Shown here: positions 53,845 to 62,971 of the stretch, in pieces
Layout: every line of letters starts with the position of its first letter
How positions within the stretch are numbered: the first letter of the stretch is position 1
DNA from: SKVR01 sp046291875
Lineage (GTDB): Bacteria; Bacteroidota; Bacteroidia; Bacteroidales; UBA7960
Direction of reading: 5' to 3'
Assembly (NCBI GenBank): GCA_046291875.1
Contig: JBKBSF010000022.1
Span: 10,916-74,915, forward strand
Length of the DNA stretch: 64,000 bases
The notes under the pieces: model-generated
The model's database searches: none
Told to the model about the DNA's origin: nothing
Seen by the model: the letters and a program-made list of their open reading frames with translations, nothing else
Translations under genes and position numbers: made by a program

Positions 53845-56436
53845 ATGAGGTTTTTCGACAAAAAGCAAGTTGTTTTATTTTCTTTTCTGGCAGGCTTATG
53901 CTTTCCGTTAATCGCCTGGGTCATTGAGCTGAACCGGAAGAACCTTGGTTTTACTACCTCCGGGATCCTCGAAATCCACCAGCAATCTCCTGCCATAGTT
54001 ATCATTACAATGGTTCCGGTATTGTTTGCCTTGCTGGGCTACATCGTATATCTTTTTCTGGAGAAGCAAAGTAAGGAACTGGATCAGATCAACCAGCAGC
54101 TACTCAGCCAAACACAGAATATCAGTCAGGTAGCAAGCTTTGCAGAACAAATCGGAAACGGTCGGTACGATATTGAATTTGAAGTTACAGATGATTCTGA
54201 TACCCTTGGAAAAACCCTGAAAAACCTGCGTGATAAACTTTATGATAACAATCAGAAAGAATCGCTGCAAAACTGGGAAATGCGTGGCAAAGACAAGATT
54301 GGTCAGATCCTGCGCATGCACAATGATGTTCATATCCTTTCGTACGAAGTGCTCGAAGCTCTTATACAATATATAGATGTAGTACAGGGTGTATTTTATA
54401 TTTTCGACGACGATTCCCAACTGCTCAGAATTTCCGCTTCATATGCCTATAACCGGAAGAAATATCTTCAGGATGAAGTACGTGTGGGAGAAGGTTTGGT
54501 TGGACAGGCAGCCATAGAACGCGATATAGTGCATCGTACCGAAATCCCCGAACATTATCTTACCATTACTTCGGGAATCCTGGGCGAGAAAAAACCCGAC
54601 AGCCTGCTCATTGTGCCCCTGTTTATGGAAGAAAAACTACAGGGAGCTTTTGAGTTTGCTTCTGTAAAGGAGTTCAAACCCCAGGAGGTTGATTTTGTAA
54701 AAAACATCGCGGAAATCGTAGCGCGTACCATATACAACCTTAAGATTACTGAAAAAACAGAAAGGCTGCTGCGCGAATCGCAGGAAATGACCCAGGAGCT
54801 CAAAGAAAATGAAGAAGAGCTCAGGCAGAATGCAGAAGAAATGCGCCTCACCCAGGAGGAGCTCGAAAAAACCAATACCCATCTTGAGGAAAAGATACAG
54901 GAGGTAAACCAAAGTCAGAAAAGGCTCTATTCATTGCTGGAAAACGCCTCCGAGCTCATTACCATCTACGATGCCCAGAGACAACTCAAATATGTAAGCC
55001 CCTCCGTAAAAAACATTCTGGGGTATTCTGAAGAAGAGATGTTTTCGGGCAAAGATTTCGATCGTGTAAACAAAAAAGGACAAACCATTATAAACCAGAT
55101 GTTTGAAGACCTTCTTCAAACTCCGGGAGAATCGCAAAAGGTTCAGTATTCTTACCTGAATAAAACCGGTGCCATTATGTTTCTGGAAACTACCGGACGA
55201 AACCTGCTGGACGACCCTGCTATAAATGGCCTGATCCTTAACACCAGTGATATTACCGAACGTAAGCGGGCAGAGAAAGAGCAGAGAATGCGCGGACAAA
55301 TGCAAACCCTCTCAGACAACTCCCCCGATATTATCCTGCGTATCGACCTCAACAGGCTTATCTTTTACGCCAACCCAGCTATCGAAATGTATACTGGCAT
55401 CAAGACTGATGACTTCAATAAAAAACAACTTGATGAAGTGGGTTTGAATGATGAGGTTATTAAGACCATTGATGAGATTGCTGATGAGATTAAACGGGAT
55501 AAGCTGAAGATCCAGAAAGAGATAACCTTCCCGATGGAAGAAGAAAAACGGGTTATGAACCTCAATGCCATACCCGAATTCAATGAGGAGGGACGCCTGG
55601 AAACCATACTGTTTATTCTTCATGATATCACCGAGCTCAAAAAGATTGAAGAAGAGATCAAGGAAAAGAACCTGAAGATTACCGACAGTATCAACTACGC
55701 TTTCCGGTTGCAGAATGCCATTCTGCCCAGCCAGAAACTTATCAAGCAGTGTTTTCCGGATTCCTTCATGTTTTACCTGCCCCGCGATATTGTAAGTGGT
55801 GACTTCCCCTGGTTATACGAGAAGGATGATGACGTTTATATTGCTGCTATCGACTGCACCGGGCATGGTGTGCCTGGGGCAATGCTATCGCTCATTGGGT
55901 ACTTTATCATGAATCAGATTGTAAGCCAGCCTGGGGTTCTCACTCCCGGTGAGATCCTTACCCAGCTTCATAAAGGTGTGCAGCAAACCCTTCGTCAGGA
56001 TAAGGAAGGAGCCAGCGCACGCGATGGCATGGATGTTGCGTTGTGCAAAATCAACATCAAAGAAATGGAATTGCAATTTGCCGGAGCCCACCGCCCCCTT
56101 TATCATGTTAGCAACGGAGAACTCAATGAGTTCAAGGGAACCCGGTCGGCCATCGGGGGAATACCCAAAGAGGGAAAGCCAGAACCTGTTTTTGAGAATC
56201 ATACTATAAAGATCAGCAAAGATGATTGTGTATATTTCTTCTCCGATGGTTTGCCCGATCAGTTTGGTGGCCCGGAAGGAAGAAAATATTTCCCAAAAAG
56301 GATCAAAGAACACATCATTACCAATAAAGATATGCCCATGAACCAAATGTACAATCTGTTCAAGAAAGACTACCAGGAATGGCTTGGCGAGGGTACTCCT
56401 ATCGATGATGTGCTGCTGATTGGAATAAGGTTTTAA
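53845..56436 (+). CDS. GAF-PAS-PAS-SpoIIE (PP2C-like) phosphatase, SiaA-like
   Basis: 863 residues. Two N-terminal transmembrane helices (about 9-28 and 50-71), a linker, GAF (about 165-300), a long coiled coil (about 305-360), two PAS domains (about 365-480 and 490-600), and a C-terminal PP2C-like SpoIIE domain. Metal-binding residues are visible: VSGDFPWLYE, AIDCTGHGVPGAMLSLIG, MDVALCKI, FSDGLPDQFGG and TPIDDVLLIG. First of a compact series with a SiaB-type kinase and SiaC-type phosphoprotein, so its substrate is probably the SiaC-like protein, as for P. aeruginosa SiaA. The sensor part differs from SiaA, having GAF and PAS domains. Confidence 0.88.
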   Translation: MRFFDKKQVVLFSFLAGLCFPLIAWVIELNRKNLGFTTSGILEIHQQSPAIVIITMVPVLFALLGYIVYLFLEKQSKELDQINQQLLSQTQNISQVASFAEQIGNGRYDIEFEVTDDSDTLGKTLKNLRDKLYDNNQKESLQNWEMRGKDKIGQILRMHNDVHILSYEVLEALIQYIDVVQGVFYIFDDDSQLLRISASYAYNRKKYLQDEVRVGEGLVGQAAIERDIVHRTEIPEHYLTITSGILGEKKPDSLLIVPLFMEEKLQGAFEFASVKEFKPQEVDFVKNIAEIVARTIYNLKITEKTERLLRESQEMTQELKENEEELRQNAEEMRLTQEELEKTNTHLEEKIQEVNQSQKRLYSLLENASELITIYDAQRQLKYVSPSVKNILGYSEEEMFSGKDFDRVNKKGQTIINQMFEDLLQTPGESQKVQYSYLNKTGAIMFLETTGRNLLDDPAINGLILNTSDITERKRAEKEQRMRGQMQTLSDNSPDIILRIDLNRLIFYANPAIEMYTGIKTDDFNKKQLDEVGLNDEVIKTIDEIADEIKRDKLKIQKEITFPMEEEKRVMNLNAIPEFNEEGRLETILFILHDITELKKIEEEIKEKNLKITDSINYAFRLQNAILPSQKLIKQCFPDSFMFYLPRDIVSGDFPWLYEKDDDVYIAAIDCTGHGVPGAMLSLIGYFIMNQIVSQPGVLTPGEILTQLHKGVQQTLRQDKEGASARDGMDVALCKINIKEMELQFAGAHRPLYHVSNGELNEFKGTRSAIGGIPKEGKPEPVFENHTIKISKDDCVYFFSDGLPDQFGGPEGRKYFPKRIKEHIITNKDMPMNQMYNLFKKDYQEWLGEGTPIDDVLLIGIRF

Positions 56437-56504
56437 TGATTGTATTAATCTGTTTTATTAGAATTTCAAAAAGGCTTCTATATTAATTGATAAAAAACCG
56501 AAAG

Positions 56505-57080
56505 ATGGAAAATGTGGATTACATGAAACTGGTCTATGAATTTCATAATGAAATGCTGGCCAATAAGTTCACCCTGGTATATGAAGGAGAGATAACCCAT
56601 CAGATTACCAAAGCTTTTACCTCTCTGGCAGAGAATAAAATGGATAGCTACAGTGAAGACGCCTCCATGAAAAAGAAGGTTTTTCATGTAATGGTAGAAT
56701 GCTTGCAAAACCTTAGCAAACATGCTGAGGATTATGAAAACCCCGATGGGAAAGGGTTTTCGGGCAATGGCATCTTCATTGTTGGCAGATTGGGCAATGA
56801 CAATCAGGATTATCATGTTCTTACCGGCAATGCCGTTGAAAACGCCAAGGTTCCTGAACTGAAAGCTTTACTTGAAAAAATCAACCAACTGGATAAAGAT
56901 GGTTTGAAAGAACTTTTTAAAAAGCAAATGCGCGAAGGCTCTCTTTCTGATAAAGGGGGTGCGGGTCTGGGTTTGATTGATATTGCCCGGAAAACCGGCG
57001 AAAAGCTTGAATACAACTTTGTGGAAATTGACGATAAAACTTCATTTTTCCTGCTCAGAACCATAATCTCCCGTAAGTAA
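56505..57080 (+). CDS. SiaB-type serine/threonine kinase (DUF6272)
   Basis: 191 residues of the SiaB group, GHKL-fold kinases. The N box is in VMVECLQNLSKHAEDY, and the G-rich lid is KGGAGLGLIDIARKTGEKL. It should phosphorylate the SiaC-like protein encoded 34 nt downstream, opposing the phosphatase. The start is ATG at 56505; a TTG at 56487 is less likely. In anti-sigma-factor partner switching the kinase is also GHKL-type, but the gene pair here with DUF1987 is specific to Sia systems. Confidence 0.85.
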   Translation: MENVDYMKLVYEFHNEMLANKFTLVYEGEITHQITKAFTSLAENKMDSYSEDASMKKKVFHVMVECLQNLSKHAEDYENPDGKGFSGNGIFIVGRLGNDNQDYHVLTGNAVENAKVPELKALLEKINQLDKDGLKELFKKQMREGSLSDKGGAGLGLIDIARKTGEKLEYNFVEIDDKTSFFLLRTIISRK

Positions 57081-57114
57081 CAACCAACGTTAACTGTTAA
57101 ACTATATAAGTATC

Positions 57115-57489
57115 ATGGAAGTAATTAAAATCAAAGGAACTGAAGATACTCCAAACGTTATACTCGATGCAGAAAGTAATATCATTGAATTTTCCGGCAG
57201 ATCATTGCCCGAAGACGTAGTTACTTTTTATGCTCCTGTTTTACAGTGGATTGAAGAATATGCCAAATCTCCCAATCCTAAAACTGAAGTAATTTTCAGG
57301 CTGGAGTATTTCAATACAGCTTCATCTAAAATTCTGCTTGATATTTTGTTGAAGTTTGAGGACATACTTAATGAAGGTAATGAAGTGGTGGTGCAGTGGT
57401 ACTTCCAGGAAGACGATGAAGATATGCAGGAAGCCGGTGAGGAATACTCTGAGATAGTAGATATTCCTTTCGAAATGCATAGCTATTAA
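57115..57489 (+). CDS. SiaC-type regulatory phosphoprotein (DUF1987)
   Basis: 124 residues, a DUF1987 protein: NVILDAESNIIEFSGRSLPED, then FRLEYFNTASSKILLDIL. Counting from the ATG, the threonine of YFNTAS is residue 68, the position phosphorylated in P. aeruginosa SiaC. In that system unphosphorylated SiaC binds and activates the diguanylate cyclase SiaD. There is no GGDEF gene in this window; the next gene, 36 nt away, codes for an ABC fusion protein that is the natural candidate target. Confidence 0.9.
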   Translation: MEVIKIKGTEDTPNVILDAESNIIEFSGRSLPEDVVTFYAPVLQWIEEYAKSPNPKTEVIFRLEYFNTASSKILLDILLKFEDILNEGNEVVVQWYFQEDDEDMQEAGEEYSEIVDIPFEMHSY

Positions 57490-57525
57490 TTCTTCTGCAG
57501 TCCCCTCCTCCCAATCTTGTCATAA

Positions 57526-60500
57526 ATGAGTGAAGAAATCCTAAAGGCATTGATGCAACTCTTTGCTATTATAGCAAAGCAGGATGTTGGTTTGTCTGAC
57601 AGTGAGCGTGCATTTGTAGAGAGTTTTCTCCGCCAGCAGCTCAACGAAAGCTCCGTAAAAGAGTATCTGGCTCTTTTTGACAGTTTCATTGAAGCTGACA
57701 AGGACAAAAAGGAAGATGACCCGGATAAACCCAAAAAGCCCCGGCTTACCTCGGTTAAAGATTCGGTAAAGATCCTCGGGATTGCAAAAAAAATCAATAA
57801 AACCCTTACCCAGAAGCAAAAAGTGGTGGTATTGGTAAGGTTGTTTGAGTTGATCAACTCAGACAAAAACTTTACCCCACAACGCATGGCCATTATCGAC
57901 ACTGCGGCGGAGGTTTTCAATATCTCCAAAGAAGAGTATAATGCCATTTCATCTTTCGTTATTCAGGATGACACCAGGGAACTCGATTTTTCTGATGTTT
58001 TAATAATCCATTCCGGTGGAATGCAGAACCAGAACTCTCATTTCATCGAATCCACTCAACTCGACGGCCATATCTGTATCCTCAGGATCAATAGTGTTGA
58101 CCTCTATTTTCTCAAATACGACGGATCCAATGAGATACTGCTCAACGGACTTCCTATCAACAACGACAGGATTTACCTTTTTGCCAATGGTAGTGTAATT
58201 AAGCAACCCAAGGGCAAACCGGTATTCTATACCGATGTGGCCGCCAAGTTTCTTTCGGACTCATCGGCCATCAATGTGGTTTTCCGTGCTCAGAATGTAT
58301 TCCTGAAATTCCCCAACGGACACATCGGCCTTCGCAATATAAATATTCAGGAACAATCGGGCAAGATGGTAGCCATTATGGGAGGTAGTGGTGCAGGTAA
58401 AACCACTCTGCTCAATGTCCTGTCAGGTATCGACAACCCCACATCAGGGCAGGTACTCATCAATGGCATCAATCTCCACCAGGAAAAAGAACTGGTAAAG
58501 GGTATTATCGGTTATATCCCGCAGGACGATCTGCTGATTGAAGAGCTAACCGTGTACGAAAACCTGTACTACTCTACCAAGCTCGTTTACAGAGACTTGA
58601 GCGAAGAGGAAATAGACGAGAAAGTTTCCAGGGTGCTTACCAGCCTGGGGCTTTATTATATCAAAGACCTTAAAGTAGGAAGCCCTCTCAACAAGAAAAT
58701 ATCCGGAGGTCAGCGCAAAAGGCTCAATATTGGACTAGAGCTCATTCGCGAACCCGCTGTTTTGTTTGTTGATGAACCTACTTCGGGGCTTTCCTCCAGA
58801 GACTCCGAAAATGTAATGGAATTGTTGCGCGAGCTTACCGTGCGTGGTAAACTCATTTATGTGGTGATCCACCAGCCTTCTTCTGAGATTTACAAAATGT
58901 TCGACAATGTAATTATCCTGGATGAAGGCGGACATCAGATCTATTATGGCAATCCTGTAGAGGCTGTTATCTATTTCAAGCAACTCGACAATCAGATCAA
59001 CAGCGATATCGGGGAGTGTCCGCGTTGCGGTAATGTAAACCCCGAAACTATTTTCAGCATCATTGAATCGCGTATTGTTGACGAATACGGTCGCTCCACC
59101 GGCAAACGCAAAGTGGTGCCCCAGGAATGGTCTAAACACTATCAGCAACAACTCAAAGAAGAGAAAGCACCTGAAACTTACGATCAGCTTCCCGAAGCGT
59201 TTCTGAAGCCCAACTGGCTTAAGCAGCTTAAGATATTCTTCTCCCGGGATCTGTTCAGCAAACTGGCCAATACGCAGTACATGGTGCTCAATATGGCTGA
59301 AGCACCCATCCTTGCATTCCTGCTTGCCTATGTGATACGCTACATTGATGATCCCACTTCGCGTGTTTACATTTTCAGAGACAACGAAAACATCATGCCC
59401 TATTTGTTTATGTGTACCATTGTGGCACTTTTTGTGGGCTTGATTGTTAGTGCTGAAGAAATCTACAAAGATCGAAAGATCCTTAAAAGAGAATCCTTTC
59501 TCAATCTGAGCCGTAGCAGTTACCTGTGCTCAAAAATCAGCATCCTGTTCATGATCTCTGCCATACAAGCCATCCTTTTTGTATTGGTAGGAAATACCAT
59601 ATTGGGCGTAAAAGGGATGTACTTTGAATACTGGTTGATGTTCTTCTCCCTGGCAGCCCTTGCCAATGTGCTGGGGTTGAATATATCATCAGCTTTTAAC
59701 TCTGCCGTAACCATTTATATCCTTATTCCTTTTCTGATCATTCCGCAGATGGTTCTAACCGGGGCCATGTTTAGCTTTGATAAGATCAACAGAAGTATTG
59801 GCGGAGGAAGAGAAAAAGTGCCGGTTATTGCCGAAGTGATGCCCTCCAGATGGGCCTTTGAAGCACTCATCGTAAACCAGTTTACCAACAATGCCTACGA
59901 AAGGCCCTTTTATGAAATGCGTAAACTGGCCAGTATCTTCAATTATAAAAACGTATACTATATTCCTGAAGTAAGGCGATATGTTGAAAACTTCAAATCC
60001 AGAACCCTTGCAGGCGAGGAAGTTACCATTACTGAAGACAACCTGAAGCTCATCTACAATGAGTTGAAAAAGGAAAACAACTCTCAGTTTGTAAGACATC
60101 ATCAATTGGTTTTTGAAAACTTAGACAAGATCAACCCCCTGGATTTCAATATGCAGATTGCAGATCAGATTCTGATGCATCTGAATAAACTGCAGGACTA
60201 CTACCGGGAGAGTTTTAACAGAATGGATGGCATCATAGATCAGCGAATATCAGACATGGTAGCTACTCCCGAAGGAAGGGCAGCCTTTCAGAAGCTTTTC
60301 AATGATCATTTCAACAACTACTTGTCGAAATTTGCCCGCAACGAAATGGCTCCCCTTTACCTGGTAAGGCTTGGAAACAACCTGGTGCAAAAGATAGACC
60401 CCATTTATCTCGATCCTCAGGACCGCAGATTGTTGAGTTTCAGAACACACTTCCTGGCTCCCAACAAAAACTTCCTGGGTAGGCTGGTGCCAACCTTCTA

Positions 60501-60705
60501 TTTTAATGTGATTGTTATCTGGGTTTTCACGATTTTTGCCTATGTGGCACTTTATTACAATGCGCTCAGTAAACTGCTGATTTCTTTCGAACGATTGCAG
60601 CCTGTTGTAAAAAGACTTTTGCCTGGCAAGAAAAAGAAAGAAGACAAAGAAGAGCAACCTCTGAAAAGTGTAAGTCCCCCGGAAGCAAATACATCAGAAC
60701 AATAA
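57526..60705 (+). CDS. TerB-like / FHA-like / ABC half-transporter fusion
   Basis: 1059 residues. Residues 1-150 form a helical TerB-like domain; about 150-250 look like an FHA-type beta domain (ILRINSVDLYFLKYDG...ILLNGLPI). The ABCG-type ATPase follows: Walker A GGSGAGKTTLLN (about 286-297), ISGGQRKRLNIGLEL signature, Walker B VLFVDEPTSGLSS, and HQPSSEIYKMFD. A CxxC pair (GECPRCGN) comes next. Six hydrophobic segments of ABC-2 type lie at about 590-780 and one at about 1010; a charged tail ends the protein. Between the last two membrane parts lies a soluble region of 220 residues. Substrate unknown. 36 nt behind the SiaC-like gene, so very likely one operon. Confidence 0.88.
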   Translation: MSEEILKALMQLFAIIAKQDVGLSDSERAFVESFLRQQLNESSVKEYLALFDSFIEADKDKKEDDPDKPKKPRLTSVKDSVKILGIAKKINKTLTQKQKVVVLVRLFELINSDKNFTPQRMAIIDTAAEVFNISKEEYNAISSFVIQDDTRELDFSDVLIIHSGGMQNQNSHFIESTQLDGHICILRINSVDLYFLKYDGSNEILLNGLPINNDRIYLFANGSVIKQPKGKPVFYTDVAAKFLSDSSAINVVFRAQNVFLKFPNGHIGLRNINIQEQSGKMVAIMGGSGAGKTTLLNVLSGIDNPTSGQVLINGINLHQEKELVKGIIGYIPQDDLLIEELTVYENLYYSTKLVYRDLSEEEIDEKVSRVLTSLGLYYIKDLKVGSPLNKKISGGQRKRLNIGLELIREPAVLFVDEPTSGLSSRDSENVMELLRELTVRGKLIYVVIHQPSSEIYKMFDNVIILDEGGHQIYYGNPVEAVIYFKQLDNQINSDIGECPRCGNVNPETIFSIIESRIVDEYGRSTGKRKVVPQEWSKHYQQQLKEEKAPETYDQLPEAFLKPNWLKQLKIFFSRDLFSKLANTQYMVLNMAEAPILAFLLAYVIRYIDDPTSRVYIFRDNENIMPYLFMCTIVALFVGLIVSAEEIYKDRKILKRESFLNLSRSSYLCSKISILFMISAIQAILFVLVGNTILGVKGMYFEYWLMFFSLAALANVLGLNISSAFNSAVTIYILIPFLIIPQMVLTGAMFSFDKINRSIGGGREKVPVIAEVMPSRWAFEALIVNQFTNNAYERPFYEMRKLASIFNYKNVYYIPEVRRYVENFKSRTLAGEEVTITEDNLKLIYNELKKENNSQFVRHHQLVFENLDKINPLDFNMQIADQILMHLNKLQDYYRESFNRMDGIIDQRISDMVATPEGRAAFQKLFNDHFNNYLSKFARNEMAPLYLVRLGNNLVQKIDPIYLDPQDRRLLSFRTHFLAPNKNFLGRLVPTFYFNVIVIWVFTIFAYVALYYNALSKLLISFERLQPVVKRLLPGKKKKEDKEEQPLKSVSPPEANTSEQ

Positions 60706-60811
60706 ATTGTAAGTATGGGGCAAGGCTTTGAAACCTTTAAAAAAACTCTAATTACTGATACCGTTCATTTCACAATTAGAAATTATACAGTTACCATAAA
60801 CAACTAAAACT

Positions 60812-61720
60812 ATGAAGAACCTTCGTTTTTTTTCCATCCTTTTTGTTGCATTGGTTGGATTGACTTTCACTGCCTGTAAACAAGGCCAGCGTCAGGAAGC
60901 CACCGACTTGCTAAGCGACTCATTGGTAGCCAACGAAATAAGACTTGACGACCGTATGGTTGGCGAAATGATCTCCTCCATACCCAACCCTGTTGAGATG
61001 TCCTCTCTTTTGCAGCGTTCGGGAGTGGTTTACTCTCAGGAATTGCTGAACCCAGTAGGAAATATCAACAATTACAACACCAATTTTAAGCGTGCACTTA
61101 ATCTGGGGGTTTATGGCACGGACCTTGTGTACATGAACATATACGATCGTACTATTTCAACCTTGCGTTACCTGAGTAACGTAAGAGACCTGGCTGCCGA
61201 TCTTAGAGTTGAACAGTTCTTTGATTATGAAACCCTCAACCGCCTCTCTGAAAGCAGCCGCAATATCGACTCCGTTCTTTTCATTACCAACTCAGGGTTC
61301 GACCGCATGTCGCGCTATTTGATCGAACAAGGGAGAAGCAACATTTCAGTATTGATCTCTTACGGTACCTGGATCCAAAGCATGTATATCGCAACGCACG
61401 TGCAAACCATGCCTCCCAATCGCGAAACTATCAATATGCGTATTGGAGAGCAGAAGAAAGTGCTTGATAATATCTTGCTTTTGCTCCATACTTTCCGCAG
61501 AGACCCCAACTTTGAAGATCTTATCCAGGATCTGATGGAGCTCAAACGCGAATTCGATAAGGTAACCATTTCCTATGTCTACGCAGAGCCAACCATGAAA
61601 GAGATTGATGGGATGATTGTTTTGGTGGATAACTCACGCAGTGAGGTCAATATCCCTGACGATGCTATTGAGGGTATTACCAGGGTGGTTGCCAGGATCC
61701 GCAATAAAATAATCAACTGA
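60812..61720 (+). CDS. Lipoprotein of unknown function
   Basis: 302 residues with a lipobox (TFTAC, C22). The mature protein is mainly helical (for example LNLGVYGTDLVYMNIYDR and QKKVLDNILLLLHTFRR). I do not recognise a family. It lies 106 nt after the ABC fusion gene on the same strand and might belong to the same envelope function; there is no terminator between them. Confidence 0.7.
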   Translation: MKNLRFFSILFVALVGLTFTACKQGQRQEATDLLSDSLVANEIRLDDRMVGEMISSIPNPVEMSSLLQRSGVVYSQELLNPVGNINNYNTNFKRALNLGVYGTDLVYMNIYDRTISTLRYLSNVRDLAADLRVEQFFDYETLNRLSESSRNIDSVLFITNSGFDRMSRYLIEQGRSNISVLISYGTWIQSMYIATHVQTMPPNRETINMRIGEQKKVLDNILLLLHTFRRDPNFEDLIQDLMELKREFDKVTISYVYAEPTMKEIDGMIVLVDNSRSEVNIPDDAIEGITRVVARIRNKIIN

Positions 61721-61898
61721 TCCCATCCCGGATAAAGGCTTCCTTGGGAATTTGAAAAATTCAACAGGTAAAAAATCAAATCAAACACAAAAAGGGTATA
61801 GAATTCAACTTGCCTTAAATGCCAGAGCTCTTGAAGAGAATGGTTGTGGCAATTCATGGAAAGTTGTTCTTACCGGAAACTTAAATAAACTTATACAG

Positions 61899-62339
61899 AT
61901 GAAAAAGTATTTTTTTCTTACAGGCTTTATATTTCTGTTTATGTTGAGTGGAAACACCAATGCCCAGTGTGGCGATGGCTTGCTCAATATTTGTCATGGC
62001 AGACTGGAAAATGCACGGTTCCTGAAAAGCTGGCCTGTGCAGCTCCCTCAGCAGGGTCGTGGAGAACCACTGCCCCAGGTAAGTTTTAAAATGCCCCTTA
62101 CAAGTGGTACTACCTATAAAATATTTGCCTGCAATGCCGAAGAATTGCCCGGAAAGGTAATCATCAGTATCCGCAATCAAAATGACGACCTGGTTGTAAC
62201 CTCCTATATGGTAGAACAGAAAAGACATATCCCAATGATCATGTTTCCTGTTGCCATGAGTGGAATCTACACTTTCAGTTTTTATTTTGAAGACGGAAAA
62301 GAGGGATGTGCCGTAGGGGTAGTATCCAGTGTAAACTGA
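61899..62339 (+). CDS. Small exported protein
   Basis: 146 residues from the ATG at 61899, with a signal peptide (FLTGFIFLFMLSGNTNAQ). Mature part about 125 residues, beta-rich, with three Cys (CGDG, ICHG, CNAEE) plus one near the end (EGCAVG); disulfides are likely. The frame is open 49 codons further upstream, but that part has no sign of coding and would bury the signal peptide. Function unknown. Confidence 0.65.
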   Translation: MKKYFFLTGFIFLFMLSGNTNAQCGDGLLNICHGRLENARFLKSWPVQLPQQGRGEPLPQVSFKMPLTSGTTYKIFACNAEELPGKVIISIRNQNDDLVVTSYMVEQKRHIPMIMFPVAMSGIYTFSFYFEDGKEGCAVGVVSSVN

Positions 62340-62416
62340 TTTCTCAACCCGCAACCAGAGAGATTGACCTTCCCGTTTTTACGTAAAACTAGGATGTTTT
62401 CAGTCTGGTTTTTAAT

Positions 62417-62424
62417 TAATTTCG
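62417..62424 (+). promoter_or_regulatory. Possible -7 element of the response-regulator gene
   Basis: TAATTTCG, one mismatch to TAnnTTTG, 26 nt before the ATG; no clear -33 box. Confidence 0.3.
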
Positions 62425-62450
62425 GGTAATGTGATTAATTCAGAAAAAAC

Positions 62451-62843
62451 ATGGAAAACAGCAGAAAGAAAAAGATTTTTGTAGTAGAAGACAACAAAAC
62501 CGAAGGAATGTTGCTCAAACTTTGCCTGGGTTCCATAAAAAATGTTTCGATAACCAATTTTACCTTCGGAGAAGAATTGCTGCACAACCTTGCCGAACAA
62601 CCTGACATACTGATTTCGGATATGATGCTTCCAGACATTACAGGGGAAGAGTTGGTAAAAACGGTAAGGGAAAAGAGCCCCAACACCGAAATTATTGTTG
62701 TGTCAGCACAAAAGGATATAGATCTTATTGCACGGCTTCAGGAACTGGGGATCTACAATTACCTGGTAAAAAGCGAAACATGTATGGAAACATTGCAAAA
62801 GAGTATTGAAGATCTAACCTTTCTTATCGATCATAAGAGATAA
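62451..62843 (+). CDS. Single-domain response regulator (CheY-like)
   Basis: 130 residues, a receiver domain only. The acidic pair is in VVEDNK, the phospho-acceptor Asp in ISDMMLPD, the Ser in VVSAQKD and the Lys in LVKSE. No output domain, so it works by protein contact. It precedes the CheB-CheR fusion gene, but a terminator separates them. Confidence 0.9.
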   Translation: MENSRKKKIFVVEDNKTEGMLLKLCLGSIKNVSITNFTFGEELLHNLAEQPDILISDMMLPDITGEELVKTVREKSPNTEIIVVSAQKDIDLIARLQELGIYNYLVKSETCMETLQKSIEDLTFLIDHKR

Positions 62844-62863
62844 AACTCCTTAAAAAACTAAAG

Positions 62864-62889
62864 GCGGGCTTTTAGCCCGCTTTTTTTTT
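62864..62889 (+). terminator. Intrinsic terminator of the response-regulator gene
   Basis: 7-bp stem GCGGGCT (62864-62870) / AGCCCGC (62874-62880), then nine T. Confidence 0.92.
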
Positions 62890-62897
62890 AATTTGCC

Positions 62898-62920
62898 GAA
62901 AAAACCCTTGCGGTTTTTTC
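62898..62920. repeat. Second small inverted repeat before the CheB-CheR gene
   Basis: Perfect 9-bp repeat GAAAAAACC (62898-62906) / GGTTTTTTC (62912-62920), followed by TATTTTTA. It may be a second terminator or lie over the promoter of the next gene. Confidence 0.4.
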
Positions 62921-62971
62921 TTATTTTTAAGTACGCAAATTAAAGTACAATAAGCTATACCCCTACCCCTT

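Noticed and set aside
56487..56504. TTG start for the SiaB-like kinase
   Set aside because: The ATG at 56505 fits the family N-terminus better.
61752..61898. Longer start of the small exported protein
   Set aside because: The 49 extra residues show no coding character and would put the signal peptide inside the protein.
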